Shown here: positions 38,429-49,429 of the stretch, piece after piece
Numbering within the stretch: position 1 is the first letter of the stretch
How the letters are laid out: the number at the start of each line of letters is the position of its first letter
Origin: Vespula vulgaris
Lineage: Eukaryota > Arthropoda > Insecta > Hymenoptera > Vespidae
Length of the DNA: 64,000 nucleotides
Reading direction: 5' to 3'
Assembly (NCBI RefSeq): GCF_905475345.1
Contig: NC_066591.1
Location: 1,526,001-1,590,000 of the forward strand
Position numbers and translations under genes: made by a program
Notes under the pieces: model-generated
The model's input: the letters and a program-made list of their open reading frames with translations, nothing else
Told to the model about the DNA's origin: nothing
Database searches by the model: none

Positions 38429-39411
38429 GATACTCACTGCAAACATATCATAATCCGCAGAACCACGAAAAACAGATAATTGATAAGTACCGTCTTCAAC
38501 GAAACCCTTTAACGAACGAAAAGGTAATACGGTCGTACCAGATGTTAAAAAGCTTATCAAAGCCGCAGAATAGGCAGCCGATAATACGACAGCCAAAAGA
38601 ATCATAGAAAAATATGCTATTCTTAACGAAGATCTATCAGGAAAATCTAAATCGAACGAATACTTTGTATAAATATATAAAATATAATAAAAAGATACAA
38701 TAAAATAAAAGTTAGAATATAATAAAAAATATAATAAAAGATAGAGTTGAAACAAAATTTAAGAAATATTGTATCGTACCTGCCAGTCCCTGTTGACAAA
38801 ATATACCCCAAATTTCCAGAAAATTGTCAGACAACAAATGTCCTATATTACGATCCGTTTTATTCTTTATTTTCAAAAGAACCAGTAAAATCGATCCAAC
38901 AATTAATATCACCAATATAGCAATCCAAATAGAATGGGAGAATGCCTTAAAAAAACAGCAATTTTTTAATTCATAAAAGTTAAGCCACAAAAAAGAAAAA
39001 ATTATAGTGTCAGTTATCGTACTAAAAAAAAAGATGACCATTTAATCGCAAATATTTGTGGTTCGCGAATGTAAAGACATTTTTTTGTAAGCAAAAGAGG
39101 AAGCGTGAAGTCAACAGCATTCAATCTGGCATTGGTAATAGAAAAATCTGAAATAGAAATGTCAGCACGTTCAGCATATAATTCTCCCACTGCTCCGGAC
39201 CAAGTTTTTTCTTTTGCATTCCAACTTCCATATTCTTCTACTTCCGAGACAATGTTCAAACTAAAATTAAGAGTCAAACAAAGTTCTGTCAATATTCTAC
39301 CAAATATCCCATCTAATTCGTCATCTTCGTTTATGTTTATGAACGATGAATCCTAATATGAAATGAAATAATAAATGCTAATTAAATTAACTAGAAAATA
39401 GAAAGTGTGTG

Positions 39412-39460
<49 letters not shown>

Positions 39461-40208
39461 TTAGAAAATATTTTACCTTGACTGTAACAGCTCTCATTAT
39501 CAAACCTTGCAAATTACGTCTTCTCTCGTAAAGAGAATTTGGCGCAATTTTAATTATTCCTTTCTCTAAGCTCCACGTTGCTAAATCGTTGATTTCGGTT
39601 TGATTCGTATCAATCGAATACCACTCTCGTAAAATATTTTCCATACCGCAGCTGACTAACATTTTCGAGTTGAATCTTAAATGAAATATATTACTTGGTG
39701 GACTGTGACAATAATTGGAGCCGTGTCCCTTGTAAATGAATAACACTAGCCAAACACCATAAGACATGTCAAATGTACTGGTTGCTAAAGAGAACTCATT
39801 AATCGCATTGTAATTTGAAATCAGAGCGATATAATGCGGTCGTACGATTCGATCTACATAGTACAATGATTTATGCAATTGAGAAAAGTACAAGTTCGTG
39901 GATGTAAATCCTTCACGAGAAAGGGCACGCGTCCATTTAAAAATTATCGTTTTCATTTCCATTTCTAAAGAAAAAGAGAAATATAATGATTTAAATGAAA
40001 AAGTGAAAATTAAAAATATTATGATAGCACCTTTCGCTGATTCGGAGTATAAGAAAATTGTTGATTTCGTTCCGTATAATTTGCATATGTCGATGATAAA
40101 TGGAACGTGTTCGTCACCGATAGGAAAATATTCGTAAGATCTTATGATTTTCGAAGGAAAAAGAAGAAAAAGAAAAACGAGTATCGCTAATCGTACAAAA
40201 AGTCTCAT
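37573..40208 (-). CDS. IR-10: IR75-like ionotropic chemoreceptor, 646 aa, first gene of the array in transcription order
   Basis: Exons: 40031-40208, 39477-39964, 39023-39352, 38780-38945, 38438-38646, 38231-38320, 37953-38116, 37573-37888. S1 reads NARLNAVDFTLPLL and has AERADISISDF; S2 reads RGSADYDMFA. Exon 6 starts YSQHPFEKKLMKL, diverged from the NSxxPLAKKL norm. The tail stops slightly early (AKDHGNRKRQR). TA microsatellites sit in introns 2, 5 and 6. It marks the right edge of the array; the next gene is unrelated and on the other strand. Confidence 0.9.
38384..38422. repeat. (TA)n microsatellite in IR-10 intron 5
   Basis: Alternating TA ending about 15 bases before the exon 5 donor of IR-10. 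Confidence 0.9.
39415..39459. repeat. (TA)n microsatellite in IR-10 intron 2
   Basis: Alternating TA just downstream of the exon 2 donor of IR-10. Confidence 0.9.
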
Positions 40209-41240
40209 TTTTGTCTTTCCTATTACTTAAATTGAACGAATCGGACTGTTTCTCAAATAGAACGAATCGATGGACTATGTTCTAAGAAAATTTATGGAGA
40301 AAATTCTTACGCGACAACGAAAGAAGACAGCGAATGACTAAATTTCTAAACTTTCTAATAAGATAGTTATTGCCATTTGGAATATTGCGATCGTCGTGGA
40401 GATTGCTATGAACGCGTGACGTATGTTTTATATATGTGTGTGTGTTTTTATCGTATTCTTGCAAAGACAATAATTTTATGCGTTTCGGTATTGGTCTGTC
40501 GTCGATCGATTAATAAATGTTGTTTCATTTTCTCCTTCTTTCTTTTTTTTCTTTTCCTTCTTTTATTTGTCGAATGTATGTACATCCATCTGTGTTTATG
40601 TATCTACATAGCACACATTGTTCGTTTTTATTACGTACGAATGTTATATGCAATGTTTTAAAAACGATGTTGTACTTCCATTAAAATAATTTAATAGTCG
40701 TTCTAATCGATATAAACGAGAGAAGCACTTGATAAAATTATTTTGCGATCAACGAAAGTTATATACTAGTTCTTTTCCATATGCGCGAATACAAGGTTAT
40801 CGTAGAAAATTGCTATAATTGATTGAGGAAACATTCGAAAAAGTATAAAGATTTGATTATAATATTGAATGAATAATATATCTCGTGTGTATTTAATTTA
40901 GAATTTAGATCATTAGATACGATGAACTTGCAATAATTCGTTTCATACCAATTCTTAAAAGTTTAAAATCTAAATGTGTTTTTAAATACAATTTTTTAAT
41001 TTTTTAAAAATCATTTCAATACTTGAAATATTTTCTATTAACACTCTAATGCCCAGTCACGTATTAATTAATTTTTTGTTTTACATTTTAAACGATTATT
41101 TATTAAAATAATATATAAATCTATAAAACGTGGGAATATTTAATATATTTATTTATATATTTATTTATTATTATTTTTATTATTTCCTCCAATATCATAA
41201 CATATTCATCGAATAATAAATATTTGTAAAATGTAATTGA

Positions 41241-41259
41241 TATATATATATATATATAT

Positions 41260-41294
<35 letters not shown>

Positions 41295-41300
41295 TATTTA
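41241..41300. repeat. (TA)n followed by (TTTA)n
   Basis: A pure TA run passes into tandem TTTA units. Confidence 0.9.
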
Positions 41301-41477
41301 TATTTATATGATATTCATATATCGTATTATATTATGAAAAAGAAATTCATATTTCTTGAAATAGAAAAGAATTTCGTTTCGGTCTACCTGTATCGTGATG
41401 TAATATAGCGAATCACTAGCATGACTTAAAACTTTTACACTAGCTGCAATATAAGTTATGTCTTACGTGTAGATAAA

Positions 41478-41487
41478 GTCACGTGAC
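41478..41487. promoter_or_regulatory. CLEAR-type palindrome upstream of SQSTM1
   Basis: The ten bases GTCACGTGAC form a perfect palindrome 470 bases before the SQSTM1 start codon and about 290 bases before its TATA-like element. This is the CLEAR/E-box consensus bound by TFEB-family (MITF) factors, and SQSTM1 is a known TFEB target in vertebrates. That it works here is inferred. Confidence 0.6.
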
Positions 41488-41779
41488 GTAGTTTGGAATT
41501 CTGCATATCATTCAAAAATGGCGCTGAATGACACTTCCCGAATTCAAATGTCATAATTATTATTTCGTATCTATTATAAACAAACATCGATAAAAAGAAA
41601 AGATCATTTTCATTTTTACAAAAATAAAAATAATATTTTTATTATCATCGATTTATTTCGACGATTTACTCTGATATATATATTATCGTTATTCAATTTT
41701 ACTTCGTCAGCAATACCCCGCCATTTTGATTTGACGCAGGCGCTATTAACGCTGATGTGAATCAATATCCCACTTCAGC

Positions 41780-41787
41780 TATAAAAG
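41780..41787 (+). promoter_or_regulatory. TATA box of SQSTM1 (candidate)
   Basis: TATAAAAG in the sequence AGCTATAAAAGAATCG predicts transcription from about 41810, leaving a 5' UTR of roughly 145 bases before the ATG at 41957. Confidence 0.5.
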
Positions 41788-41956
41788 AATCGTCAAGAGA
41801 ATTCCAGGGACATATTGCGTTTTAATCGTGATCGAGATTTTACGTAGTCATTTTAATAGATTTTACGTTAAATATATATCTTTAATCGAGAAAAAAGATT
41901 TCTTTGGATCTTCTGTGTGATTTGTTCAAATTTAAACGACAATTTCTTATTACGAA

Positions 41957-43673
41957 ATGGAGCATTTTAAAGCATATTTGATAATTCAAGGATCCTCGAA
42001 GGAAGAAGAGATTCGAAGATTTACGATTGATTCTGACGTTGTGACAAGTTATGTCTATTTAAAAGAAAAATTACAAACCGTTTTTCCAAACCTACGTGGG
42101 AAAAAATTTACAATCACTTGGAAAGGTAAAGATCTAAAAATTTTTAATAAGACTATACATTAATTTATGGTACATATTGTATTAATGTAAACCATCCCTT
42201 TGATTTTATATAAATTTTTAAGAAAATTTTATATATTGAATTTTCCAGATGCCGAAGATGATCAGATAGCAATATCAACTGATGAAGAGTTACTTATTGC
42301 TTTAGCTGAATCCTCAAGACATGGCGCTCGTAAATTATACATTATACAACATCCAGAGCATGAGAAAAATGTATATGTTCAACCAGAAGAAATTGCAGGA
42401 GTACTCCATCATAATATCGTATGCGATGGTTGCAATAAGAATGTTAAAGGTTTCCGATATAAATGTATTGAATGCCCAGATTATGATTTATGTTTTGATT
42501 GTGAATCAAGAGGAGTACATCCTGAACATTGTATGATACGTATAGCAGTACCATTACAATGGACATCCAGATATGGTAGACGCTTGGCTCACCATATGAA
42601 AAAATTTATTAGAAAAAGTGCTACATATAATACAAGAGCGGAAGATACAAGAGAATGTCCAGCTATGAACGAGAAACATTGTGGAAGATCTAGACCGAAT
42701 TGCGATAATTCTTCATGGGTGGACACTTTTGCAGATTATTTTAATGATTGGACCTACAATGCAGGTGAGTGTCCCATGAAGAATAATATTCAAAAACCGC
42801 CAGAGACAGCAACTGAAGCTATACCTTCGCCTAATAAACCATCATCTAAAGAAACTAAAAAAGAGGCAAAACCGCATATAGATCTTCTAAAGATGGTAGA
42901 AGACAATATTGCTCAATTTTTGAATCCTCTTGGAATTGACATCAGTATGAAAGTTAAAAATAATGAAAAATCTGATATGCCTCAAAACAATGCCCCTACT
43001 AAACAAACTGAACCAAAAGTGTCATCAAATACAAATGAAAATGCTTCTGCAAAGTTTCCTGGAGAAGGCAGGAAATTGACAGAAGAACAAAATATTAATA
43101 TTCCTGCATCTAATGTTGAATCCTTAACTAGTAAAAATGCTTCACCTTCTGAAAAATCTGATAAATCCTCAGATGACGAAGATTGGACTATGGTGAATAA
43201 AGATGAACGATCTGCTGCACCTATTACCCCTGCTGCTTCTGTTACTGATCAAACTTTGCTCAATCCTTCTACTTCGTCTCAACCCACTAATGAAAATGTG
43301 CCAAACAAGGTAATGTTAATACAGGTTTGATACACCAAAATATAGATATATCCATATATAAAGTAATAAAATTTTTTTATGAAAAAATATACTATGATCA
43401 AAATATATTAAGTAAACTATATAAATCTTTTACATCTAGGTTGTTAATCCATCAGCACCTATAATAGAAGAGTCAAATGGAAATTTTTATCCACAATTAC
43501 CAAAACCAGTTCAACAAGTTATCTATCATCAAAACCCAAAGATACAAAATGCTGTTGAAATTATGATGACTATGGGATTTTCTAATGAAGGTGGTTGGCT
43601 TACTCAACTATTAGAAATCAAAGATGGTGATATTGGGAAAGTTTTAGATATGCTATCACCTGTGCGCGAATGA
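41957..43673 (+). CDS. SQSTM1: Sequestosome-1/p62 (ref(2)P) selective autophagy receptor, 487 aa
   Basis: Three coding exons: 41957-42125, 42249-43309, 43440-43673. Domains in order: PB1 (residues 1 to about 88) with the basic EEEIRRF cluster and the acidic DAEDD...STDEEL segment for head-to-tail polymerisation; ZZ zinc finger (about 112-150, CDGC...CIEC...LCFDC plus His residues); a long polar linker; an LC3-interacting motif DDEDWTMV (Trp369, Val372); and a C-terminal UBA (about 445-485, MMTMGFSNEGGWL). The protein collects ubiquitinated cargo and links it to Atg8 on forming autophagosomes. An alternative exon 2 donor 15 bases downstream (at 43325) is possible but weaker. AATAAA signals lie at 43730 and 43882. 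Drosophila ref(2)P is the orthologue. Confidence 0.95.
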
Positions 43674-44042
43674 CGCAATTTATCTTGACTATATCTTATT
43701 AAAAAAACTTAAGGGAAACCTTATATAAAAATAAAGTTATATATCTTTAAATATTGTAGTAACATTCCAACTTTAATAATAATCTATAACTCTATATACT
43801 TTTCTTTAATATACATATTAATGTAGAAATGTATTTCTAGCCTTTTTTGTTCTTAAATGTTTAGATTGTAATATAATAATCAATAAAGCAGTGCAATGTT
43901 TAATTGTTCTCTATTTCTTTACATTTAATCCAAAATTAAAAAATATATATATATATATTTCTTTTTTTAATTGCTCCAAAATGGTTTTACTAGAGTAACA
44001 TAAAACGAACAAATTCTTCGTTTTACTTTATTTAGAATATTT
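43674..44042. other. Convergent 3' region between SQSTM1 and DAP3
   Basis: Tail-to-tail spacer. AATAAA signals for SQSTM1 occur at 43730-43735 and 43882-43887. A reverse-strand AATAAA for DAP3 is at 44027-44032. A short TA run lies near 43945. Nothing else is seen. Confidence 0.7.
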
Positions 44043-45690
44043 TTATAAAGATTTACAAATTTGTCTTATTTCAAGAGGATGACCAATACTCAATGCCCAT
44101 ATTTCTGCTAATCCATCTGCATTAATATCCCTAATCCATTTTCGCTCCTTGTAATATTCCATTACAGAATCAAATTCAACTCTAGTGTAATTTTCTAATA
44201 AAATAGGTATAAAAGGATCTAAACAATCAAAGCCATCCTTACCAAGCAAGTATCTAGGATGGTCATATTCTCTTCTTTCCTAAAGACAATTATGATTATA
44301 CAATCATTATTAATGATACAACAATAGACATATTGCAGTCATAGAATTGTTTTATATTTTATAAATAGAAATTCAAAGTTTTTATTTTAATTTATTTCAT
44401 ATTATTACCTTGCTTGCTTTAGTATCTACTGTTAACACAGCAGCTCCATTGCACCAATCATCTTTTATAAAATTTAGAAATGATAAAGTTAATGATATTT
44501 GTCGTGGATTGACCCATACTTTATCATCATTACGTATTTTGGTATGATCTGACCAAAATGCATTATAACCATCTACAGCTGCTAAAACTTTACACTTTCC
44601 TGCAATGCTAGCTTCTTTTAATTCCATCAATAATGCGTCTATTACACTGGATGCATATCTTATTCTGTTTATACCAAACTCTATCATTTCTAACAATGGA
44701 GAACCACTAGATGCTTTCTCTCTTATATTCCATTGATAATCTTTCGATATTCTAAGCTAGAACATGACTTTTATTATTATGAAATTTTTGTAAATAAACA
44801 TTTGTAAATACTTACATCGAGTTTTGATAAAAGATTACTATTCTGATTTCTAAAATATAATAACCATTTCCCTGCCTCAACTGGTAAGTCTAAGATACCT
44901 GGATCTTTATACGAATTCGTAATTTCTTTTGGAAATCGAAACCAAATGTTAGCTAAAATTTAAAAAGCAGATATAATTTAATAGATATAAAATAATATGA
45001 ACAATATAAAACATGAAATAATTATTATGATAGCTTTACATACGAGAAGGTACATGTATTATTATCATCTGCTTTATAAAAGCATAATGTAATATGTGCA
45101 TTAATGTTACTGATTTTCCTGTACCAAATTTTCCATCTATATATAGGGTTAAAGAAATGTCATTACACAAAATATATATATATATATTTTACAGAGAATG
45201 CTTTATAAAATAAAAGATTAATGAAAGGATACATAATACATATTTGTTTATAGGTCTATTATAATCTGCTTGTTCAAGATATGATATTACTTCTAATGCA
45301 GGACTTCTAATTAATATAGAACATTCATTAAAAGCAGTAGACAGAGTTAAAAAGTCTTTTGGAATTCCAACATTTTGAAAAAGTGTCTTGAATGTATCCT
45401 TTGGTATTGTGTATATCCTATTCAAATGTTGTTCATTATGATTTACAGGATTTGATTCTATTGTACGAAAATTATGAAATTGTTCATCTGCTGTATCTTT
45501 GGGAAATATATTTGCCAATGTACTATATTGTTTTTGCCATCTTAATCGATATGAATATTGTAAAAATAATCCTAAAATTGTTTTAAATATTATAATCTAT
45601 ATATATGACATAACCAACAAAATTTATATAAACGATTATTAGAATATTAAAAACTGAATAAAACAAAACTTACGAGATGTTAATGACATA
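44043..45690 (-). CDS. DAP3: DAP3 / mitochondrial small ribosomal subunit protein mS29, 389 aa
   Basis: Six exons: 45675-45690, 45233-45571, 45044-45136, 44816-44952, 44409-44756, 44043-44279; all phases agree. The first exon has only 16 bases, and joined to exon 2 gives MSLTSRLFLQYSYRLRWQKQ, a typical mitochondrial targeting peptide rich in Arg and lacking acidic residues. A GTPase-type P-loop follows at about residues 120-127 (GKFGTGKS, within INKYVLYGKFGTGKSV), then HVPSPNIWFRFPKEI and an AVDGYNAFW Walker-B-like segment typical of DAP3. It is a GTP-binding component of the mitochondrial ribosome small subunit, also linked to apoptosis in vertebrates. Length matches the family. Confidence 0.95.
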
Positions 45691-46859
45691 TCTGCAATAT
45701 TTTACTTAACGAATATATAATTCTTTAATATATCGACAAATATGTTTTAGTTTCCATACTAAAATTAATACCGAAACATATATTTATCTCTACTAAAGCA
45801 AAATAGCGAGTTATATACCAAGAAGAATACATTCATTGATATGATTGATAGTGAGATATAACCAAAAATTATTGTACGGCCTATGACTATCAGCGCCACC
45901 TAGTACTTCGTAGATCGATATATAAACTTATGGTTTCAAATTTGAAATTTATAGACACTCTTATTATTCGTTTTATTATTCATTTAACGATGAATATGTC
46001 TACGATGATAAATGATAATAATGATAAAAATGATAAATGATAAATGAGAATCAATTAGAATATATAAGAATAATAAAGAAAATAAAATTTTCAGTATTTC
46101 TCTAACAAATTATATTAAAATTCTATCTAATTTACAATATTCATCTACAGAAGTATGATCAGTAATGTAAAATGTAAAAATGTTTAGTTAAATACTTTAA
46201 TATTTAATTAAAATTAAATTGAAAAAAATCATTGAAACGCTTTTAAATATGCAGCCATTCGCCCGGTACTTACAATATTCTTGGAATTGTAAAGATTGAA
46301 GTTATAACAATATCTTTTTTCTAAGAAAAGCGAGAAATGAGCTGTTGCACATTTAATTCTGCACGGTGTATTAATGATTTCGACAAAATAATATTCTGAT
46401 ATTGTTCCTGTAAAATCTAATTCAATATTTTTTTAAATATTAGTTTTAATAATTTATACACAGCACAATTTTTTATTTATATACAGCACAAATTTTTTTG
46501 TATATACATCCCGAACGATATCTAAAACGTTCAACGATATGAATTATGTATATCTTTCAACATTAGATTTTAAAATACATTTATTATTTATGAATTAATG
46601 TTTTTAGGCAATTTAAAAAATAGCTGTAATTTATTTTTGATTTTTAGTATAATAAATTTGATCGAAATGCTTTACTTTTTTATCATACATCGTATGATAT
46701 CTAAACTATTATCAATGATGTTAACAATTTCAGTAAATTATATCAGAATAATTAATATCGAATCTATAAAATCATAATCGGCGATCTTTTATTGGAAAAA
46801 AATAAACTGAATAGCTTCTATAATTCTTGGATCGATAAATTTTATGGACAAATCGACGT
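45691..46859. other. Spacer between DAP3 and SHIPPO gene A
   Basis: About 1.2 kb of AT-rich DNA. The only notable element is a CTCF-like motif at 45891-45905. TATA-like and simple-sequence stretches are present, but I see no coding potential. Confidence 0.6.
45891..45905 (-). promoter_or_regulatory. CTCF-like motif 1
   Basis: On the minus strand the sequence reads TACTAGGTGGCGCTG, matching the conserved CTCF core (C-T/C-A-G-R-K-GGC-R-C). It lies about 200 bases upstream of the DAP3 start codon. Confidence 0.5.
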
Positions 46860-47757
46860 TTAACATTTTTCATCACACTCAGAAAAATACGGCGGTGCAC
46901 AGACACTATGCTTCATTCCAAAAGAAAACTTTGGTGATAGATCTAACAATTTGGGATTATATTTAGGTCCTGGGCTCTTACAGATATCTTTATAGCGATG
47001 GAAAAAGCCTATACTAAACATTGGTGATCTTGGTTTAACCACATCCAATGTATACGGGCCAGCAGGTCCTGGTCCACCAATACATTTGTCATCAGGAAGA
47101 CGTACTCCTCTGTAAAAATAAAATAATACGGAATCAACGATCAATAAGACAAAAATAAACATATTAAAGTCTTACATGGTAAAGCTTGGTCCAGGAAACG
47201 ACTTAATGTCGTAAGGTCCAGGTGATGCACATTCAGTTTTGTATCTAGTACGCCATTTTAGAGAAAATATAGGACCGCTTGGAGGAGTTGGTATAAAATA
47301 TTTCGGACCAGGACCACAAGTTTTATCTGTAATACCAAAATAAGGAATATATAGCTATACTTTTTATAAATAAAGAAACTGTGAGATCAATTACCTGTAG
47401 TTTTTAACGCGAATCCATGAGTAAAACCTTTTGCTCTTACATCTGGAAGCATATACTTTGGTCCAGGACCTTCACATACGTCTTCAGATATTTGCCTCAT
47501 ACCAAACGTGTATGCCGGATTTCGATACTTCGAAATACAATGATCGTTGTAACCAACGAGCGTTTTCAATTTGTACTTTGGTCCTGGAGCTTTTCAATCA
47601 TAAAATTATTAATTATTATATTCTTAAGAATAAAAATAAAATAGTATCTTCAAATTGAATTCTTACAGGGTATCCCGCAAAATGTTGCACTCGTAATTGT
47701 CTTAGATTTTATTGTATCATCGCCGCCACCAGCGGTTCTGTCTGCCCTGGGAGGCAT
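46860..47757 (-). CDS. SHIPPO-repeat (ODF3/CIMAP-like) protein A, 228 aa
   Basis: Four exons: 47667-47757, 47395-47589, 47176-47326, 46860-47109. After a short N-terminus (MPPRADRTAGGG) the protein is about six SHIPPO repeats, each with a PGP(x)Y core and a downstream FxxGxR/FSxKWR-type segment: PGPKYKLKTL, PGPKYMLPDV, PGPKYFIPTP, PGPYDIKSF, PGPAGPYTLDV and PGPKYNPKLL. Proteins of this family coat or line the microtubules of sperm flagella and cilia. The 3' neighbour at 48098-49103 is a paralogue with the same repeat number and the same exon phases, so the pair arose by tandem duplication. Expression in testis is expected but not shown by the sequence. Confidence 0.88.
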
Positions 47758-48097
47758 TATAATAAAATTCTTATAAATTTTGATATCTGATAGAAAATTT
47801 TGTATTTACAAAAAATAAAAATGTTGTAATTTTTATGTCAACTACATTTTGATTATACGAAAAGAGAAACAATTGACAGTTCGATATAATGTATCAATTT
47901 TTATACATACGTACGTACATTTGTACATATGTATATAATTATTTGAAATATATATATGTTCATATAATTAAATAGGAATATATATATATATATCTGATTG
48001 AAGACATCACGTTTATTAAATAAGATATTGAAATATATAAACTTATTATACAATTTTTACAAAGGCTTGATAATACAACACATGCATATTTTTCCAA
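47758..48097. other. Spacer between the two SHIPPO genes
   Basis: 340 bases of AT-rich DNA with a short TA run near 47983; no feature seen. It must contain the promoter of gene A and the 3' end of gene B. Confidence 0.6.
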
Positions 48098-49103
48098 TTA
48101 ATCTTCATCTAAGCTTGTAATGGGATTTCCTGCACATTCACTATGTCTAACGCCAAACGAATATTTTGGAGCGCGTTTTCCAGTATTATACGTAGGATTA
48201 TAACGCGGTCCTGGACTATAATATTCTTCGGCATGATCGTGACGCCATTTAAGACTATATGCTGGATATCGTTTCTTTATAACATTTTGATTAAGATCCG
48301 CGTAAGCTGCTGGACCTGGACCTAAAGAGTCTAATAGTGGTTCATAATAACCACCTCTGGAAAATAAGAAATATTGTAGGAATGTAGTATATTATTTACT
48401 AAATTTAATTTAATAAGTCATTATTAAATAAAAATTTACACACATCGTATAAGCAGCTTGTGCTCTCTTATCCGGTATTCTAGGACCTATACATGTTGGT
48501 ATTGTGTAAGCATTTGGCCCAGGCCCTTCAAGAATTTGTAATGGTTGACCTTTTGATTTTATGCTATAAGCAGGAGCTCTACGACTATGATTCATTGGGA
48601 GACATTGTTCAGGCGAATATGCACCAGGTCCTGGTCCTAAATCCAAAACTAAAAAAAAAAATACAGACAATTAGTAATAGATTTTAATGTTTTATAAAAT
48701 TTTATAGTTACAAAATACGAATATTTACAGAATAATAAAGTTCATGTCTTTACTTGTATCAGGATATCTAACGGCTATCGTGTATGCTGGTGATTTATCT
48801 AATCCAAATTTTGTTAATTTATTGATGTTATAGCGCGGACCAGGACCAACGGTTTCTTCACCTAATCCTACACGAAACCGTATACTATATGCTGGACCCC
48901 TATGTTTAGATGGATCATGTCCAACATATCCAACTAATGGAGGTAATTTATAAACTGGTCCAGGTCCTATATTAAAGCATTCATTTTAATTATGTCAGTA
49001 TAATAAAAAATATAAATGAGGTTATTGTTACAATGTATAAATATTTCACTTATATACCTTTAGTTAGGCAGTCAAGTTTGGGTTTATGTTCTATGTCTTC
49101 CAT
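48098..49103 (-). CDS. SHIPPO-repeat (ODF3/CIMAP-like) protein B, 240 aa
   Basis: Four exons: 49058-49103, 48754-48966, 48444-48648, 48098-48356. It begins MEDIEHKPKLDCLTKGPGP and has six PGP repeats: PGPVYKLPPL, PGPRYNINKL, PGPGAYSPEQ, PGPNAYTIPT, PGPAAYADLN and PGPRYNPTYN. Each is followed by an aromatic (A/P)-x-Y-(S/T)-(I/L/F) segment. The last repeat ends KYSFGVRHSEC, close to KFSFGMKHSVC at the same place in gene A. The exon 3 donor is GTGTGT, a non-preferred but usable site chosen because it restores the reading frame and mirrors gene A. Axonemal location is inferred from the family. Confidence 0.88.
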
Positions 49104-49429
49104 TTTCTAAGTTAAAAAACGCAAAATAAAAGGATATAAAACTCATAAAAGTTCTCAAAAATTAATGTAAAAAATTTACATATAATAATACATTATAGTA
49201 AATCATATAAGGACTATAGTTAATCTAGTATAGATTTAATATATAACTATATTCACAGCTATTAATGTTATTTATCAATCAATATTATCATAACAACTGT
49301 GTTGTAAAAATAATGTACTATTACAATTATGTAATGAGTAATGACATATTAATAGAATACAAATGAAACATATTAATTTTGAGTATAACAATTTATAATC
49401 AAAAAAAATATATTTTACATACAAAATAT
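49104..49429. other. Spacer between SHIPPO gene B and the C9orf85 homologue
   Basis: 326 bases, strongly AT-rich. It should hold the 3' UTR of the C9orf85 homologue and the promoter of SHIPPO gene B. No recognisable element is seen. Confidence 0.6.

Larger units (their letters stand above)
40209..41777. promoter_or_regulatory. Upstream module of IR-10 and right boundary of the array
   Basis: ATGACTAAATTTCTAAAC (about 40335), the GTCGATCGATTAAT block (about 40486-40519) and the distal block (about 40673-40743, CTAATCGATATAAACGAG) belong to IR-10. No array-like sequence is seen beyond about 40930. The remainder is AT-rich, with a TA plus TTTA microsatellite at about 41241-41300, and contains the SQSTM1 promoter elements listed separately. 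Confidence 0.55.

Noticed and set aside
2811..39356. Plus-strand open frames of 80-117 codons antisense to exon 3 in almost every IR copy (translations resembling VKSTAFNLALVIEKSE)
   Set aside because: They mirror the strongly conserved S1 exon and have no independent start context or domain. Their conservation is explained by the minus-strand receptor.
41701..41760. Possible antioxidant response element (TGACGCAGG, GCTGACGAAG) before SQSTM1
   Set aside because: Neither sequence fits the TGACnnnGC core; one mismatch each, so not reported as a site.
47577..47658. Plus-strand open frames over the SHIPPO gene A exons (47417-47658)
   Set aside because: They overlap well-supported minus-strand exons with PGP repeats and have no features of their own.
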